This document shows positions 61,794 through 64,000 of a stretch of 64,000 nt of DNA, one piece after another. Positions within the stretch are counted from its first letter, which is position 1; every line of letters starts with the position of its first letter. Source of the stretch: Pseudomonadota bacterium (GTDB lineage Bacteria; Myxococcota_A; Polyangia; GCA-2747355); the NCBI GenBank assembly GCA_016711215.1, contig JADJTL010000003.1, positions 248,001 to 312,000 of the forward strand, given 5' to 3'. Under the pieces are notes generated by a model. It was not told where the DNA came from. It made no database searches and was given only the letters and a program-made list of their open reading frames with translations. The position numbers and the translations under genes are program-made.

Positions 61794-64000
61794 ATGTCCC
61801 ACCCTCTACGCTTCGGCGCTTCGCTCTCGGGTCGTGTGGCGGGCATCGCTCGGATCGTCGCGCTCCTGGGGCTCGGCTCGCTCTTCGGCTGCGAGGCGCT
61901 CGAGAACGACGCCGCCCTGCAGCCGCCGGTGGTGAGCGTGACGGCCCAGACGGCGATGAACAGCGACAACGCGATGAACGCGATGAACGCGATGAACGCG
62001 ATGAACGCGATGAACGCGATGAACGCGATGAACGCGATGAACAGCATCAACCTCGGCACGACCGGCGTGATGAGCAGCGCGGTGGCCGACCTCGGCAAGC
62101 TGAGCTTCGGGCAGGTCAACCTGCTCTGCCCGCCGACGCGCTTTCCCTACACCCTCCCCAGCGCGCTGCCCGACGGCTCCCGCGACGTGAACGTGGTGCT
62201 GCCGCGCTGGATCGTGATGAAGCAGCAGTTCGAGCGCGTCTACGAGGCCTGTTGTGCGACGCCACCCTGCAGCAACAGCTGTCCGGCGCTCAAGGTCGCG
62301 ATCGGCGAGGACTTCGACGGCAACGGCTCCGCCGAGACGACGGTCAACTACGAGGTCTTCAGCGGCATCGGGCTGGCCTGCGCCGACAAGGCCTACCGGC
62401 CCTTCCTGCTGCACCCGATCAATGGCCCCGAGGTGCAGGCGTTGAACGCCAACGGGACCATCCCCACCTTCAAGACCTACTTCCGCTACCTCTGCATGAA
62501 GACCTACGACGTCGCCCAGGGCAAAGAGGTCTACGTCTGCGGCAAAGGACGCCTCGCGGACGGCATCAGCGGCTACGCGGTCAAGAAGGACACGCTCTCG
62601 CCCCGACCGATCTACGCCAAGGCGCTGACCTGGGGTGAGAACACCTGGGGCGCGCACTTCCAGTTCGTCAAGGGCCACATCGGGTCGATCGTCGAGCGCC
62701 AGCAGCACAACATCAGCCCGGCGGGCTACGCCCTGGATGACGCCTGGGGGCTCAATCCGCTCGACAAGCACAGCGACAACGTGACGAGCAAGGAGCCCGA
62801 CTACTTGGCGGCGGTGGCGCTGAAGACGGCGACGAGCCGCTCCGGCGTGGCCGTCAGCCCCTACAACTGGGCCAACGCGACGGGCGCCAAGGCCTTCAAC
62901 ACGGGCGAGCTCAACCAATGCGAGGCGGGCTACGCCGCCACGCCCGATCTAGCGTCGAAGGGCACAGTGGAGAACGGCCTGCTGCTCAACCTCTCGGTGG
63001 CGCAGTGGTATCAGGACAACTGCCGCTGGAGTCAGGACTGGGGCCTCCCCGTGCTGGCCGCCCAGAACGTCGGCAACGGCTGCAGCGTCTTCCCGACCGG
63101 CACCGCCGCCAACCAGGCGCTGATGGGGATCAACCTCGGCGACAGCACGCCGCGCCGCTGCCCGAGCTTCATCACCTGCGAGCCCGGCCAGGCCTGCTGC
63201 ATCGGAAAGTTCGGCACCGGTAGCAGCGCCACCTGCACCGTCAAGACGGACGGCCGGGTCTGGTGCTGGGGCCAAGACTACGGCGCAACGCCGAGCGAGC
63301 CGATCCGCACCGCTTCGGGGACGCTCGAGGGCGCTCTGGAGGTGAGCATGGGCTCACTGCACGCCTGTGCGCGGCGGTCGGACGGCACCGTCTGGTGCTG
63401 GGGGCGCAACACCTACGGTCAGCTCGGCGACGGCACCACCTCCTCCTCCGTGACGGCGGTGCAGGTCAGCGGGCTGACCGCCGTGGAGGAACTCACGGTT
63501 GGCGGTAGCCACGGCTGCGCACGCCAGCGCGACGGCGCCGTGCGCTGCTGGGGCTTCAACGCCCGCGGACAGCTCGGCGACGGCACCACCACCAACCGCA
63601 GCGCGCCCGTCCCGGTCGGCGGGGCTCTGACCGAGGTCGCCCAGCTTGCGGCCGCCGCATACCATACCTGCGCGCGGCTCGCGACCGGCGCTGTGCGCTG
63701 CTGGGGCTACAATTCCTATGGCCAACTCGGTGACGGCACCACCACCGACCGCGGTGTACCGGTTGCGGTGGCAGGGCTGAGCGGCGTCGCCGATATCGCC
63801 GGCGGAGAGCACCATAGCTGCGCGCGGCTGGCGACGGGCACGCTGCGCTGCTGGGGCTACAACTACTACGGCCAGCTCGGCGACGGCTCGACAACCAACC
63901 GAAAAACACCGGTGACGGTAAGCGGTCTGAGCGGCGTCACGGAGGTCTCGCTCGGTGGGTCCTTTGGCTGTGCACGCCTGACCGACGGCATGCTGCGCTG
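61794..64000 (+). CDS. RCC1-repeat lipoprotein, 3' end cut by window edge
   Basis: An open frame of 735 codons runs from ATG 61794 (GGAGG at 61784-61788) to the window end without a stop. A lipoprotein signal ends SLFGC (Cys about 34). A run of eight Ala-Met-Asn tripeptides follows (about 60-83). A domain of about 350 residues rich in Cys and Trp, with no family I recognise, comes next. From about residue 470 come at least five RCC1-type repeats with CWG-Y/N-YGQLGDGT (such as CWGYNSYGQLGDGTTTD). RCC1 blades form propellers that bind partners; myxobacterial surface proteins of this type are common but uncharacterised. Confidence 0.88.
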   Translation, partial: MSHPLRFGASLSGRVAGIARIVALLGLGSLFGCEALENDAALQPPVVSVTAQTAMNSDNAMNAMNAMNAMNAMNAMNAMNAMNSINLGTTGVMSSAVADLGKLSFGQVNLLCPPTRFPYTLPSALPDGSRDVNVVLPRWIVMKQQFERVYEACCATPPCSNSCPALKVAIGEDFDGNGSAETTVNYEVFSGIGLACADKAYRPFLLHPINGPEVQALNANGTIPTFKTYFRYLCMKTYDVAQGKEVYVCGKGRLADGISGYAVKKDTLSPRPIYAKALTWGENTWGAHFQFVKGHIGSIVERQQHNISPAGYALDDAWGLNPLDKHSDNVTSKEPDYLAAVALKTATSRSGVAVSPYNWANATGAKAFNTGELNQCEAGYAATPDLASKGTVENGLLLNLSVAQWYQDNCRWSQDWGLPVLAAQNVGNGCSVFPTGTAANQALMGINLGDSTPRRCPSFITCEPGQACCIGKFGTGSSATCTVKTDGRVWCWGQDYGATPSEPIRTASGTLEGALEVSMGSLHACARRSDGTVWCWGRNTYGQLGDGTTSSSVTAVQVSGLTAVEELTVGGSHGCARQRDGAVRCWGFNARGQLGDGTTTNRSAPVPVGGALTEVAQLAAAAYHTCARLATGAVRCWGYNSYGQLGDGTTTDRGVPVAVAGLSGVADIAGGEHHSCARLATGTLRCWGYNYYGQLGDGSTTNRKTPVTVSGLSGVTEVSLGGSFGCARLTDGMLR
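61971..62042. repeat. 9-bp tandem repeat, 8 copies, coding
   Basis: Eight perfect copies of GCGATGAAC encode Ala-Met-Asn just after the lipoprotein anchor of the RCC1 protein. The unit keeps frame, so copy number would change tether length. Confidence 0.97.

Overview
The window is very GC-rich and densely coded, and it looks like a chromosomal segment of a Myxococcota (deltaproteobacterial) genome, possibly a metagenome-assembled one. The signs are Hanks-type Ser/Thr kinases and pseudokinases with PEGA domains, an FHA-sigma54 activator, a PilZ-receiver fusion, cysteine-rich and RCC1-repeat lipoproteins, DUF4388, and many orphan response regulators. Pyruvate:ferredoxin oxidoreductase suggests at least facultative anaerobic metabolism. 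The taxonomic call is an inference from gene content. I saw no tRNA, rRNA, IS element, prophage or CRISPR array.

Left part (1-20 kb): a truncated lipoprotein; a GAF/EI-like protein without the catalytic His; a GT4 glycosyltransferase; a rhomboid-fold protein without catalytic residues; nifJ with a DHOD-like gene; an FHA-sigma54 regulator; trpS; a NarL-type regulator; a PilZ-receiver protein with a HAMP histidine kinase; an esterase lipoprotein; rimO; and a PIG-V-like membrane protein. From 26.9 to 20.1 kb on the minus strand lies a five-gene signalling set: substrate-binding-like lipoprotein, single-pass membrane protein, TPR protein, PEGA pseudokinase and a tandem cyclic-nucleotide-binding protein.

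Centre (27-49 kb): speA-aguB-aguA encode the complete arginine-to-putrescine route through agmatine. Upstream on the same strand is the most striking locus. It holds a glucan, water dikinase (GWD), a TIM-barrel isomerase-like protein, a phosphoglucan, water dikinase-like protein (PWD) and a second TIM-barrel protein, in a tight array. GWD and PWD start starch degradation in plants, so this looks like a bacterial operon for alpha-glucan phosphorylation. Divergent from it, a Ser/Thr kinase overlaps treZ by ATGA, and glgB follows about 3 kb further on after three response-regulator genes. Together these suggest a storage-glucan region with built-in signalling.

Right part (49-64 kb): a kinase, a STAS-like protein and a divergent PP2C phosphatase (a possible partner-switch module); a D-cysteine desulfhydrase-family enzyme; an FmdB zinc ribbon; an apparently active rhomboid; a discoidin-type lipoprotein; an NFU protein; a DUF2934 protein; a cyclophilin; prs; mutH (unusual outside Gammaproteobacteria); a hemerythrin-PAS sensor; and an RCC1 lipoprotein cut by the right edge. 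Short tandem repeats (6-21 bp units) recur across the window, often at start codons or in divergent promoter regions.
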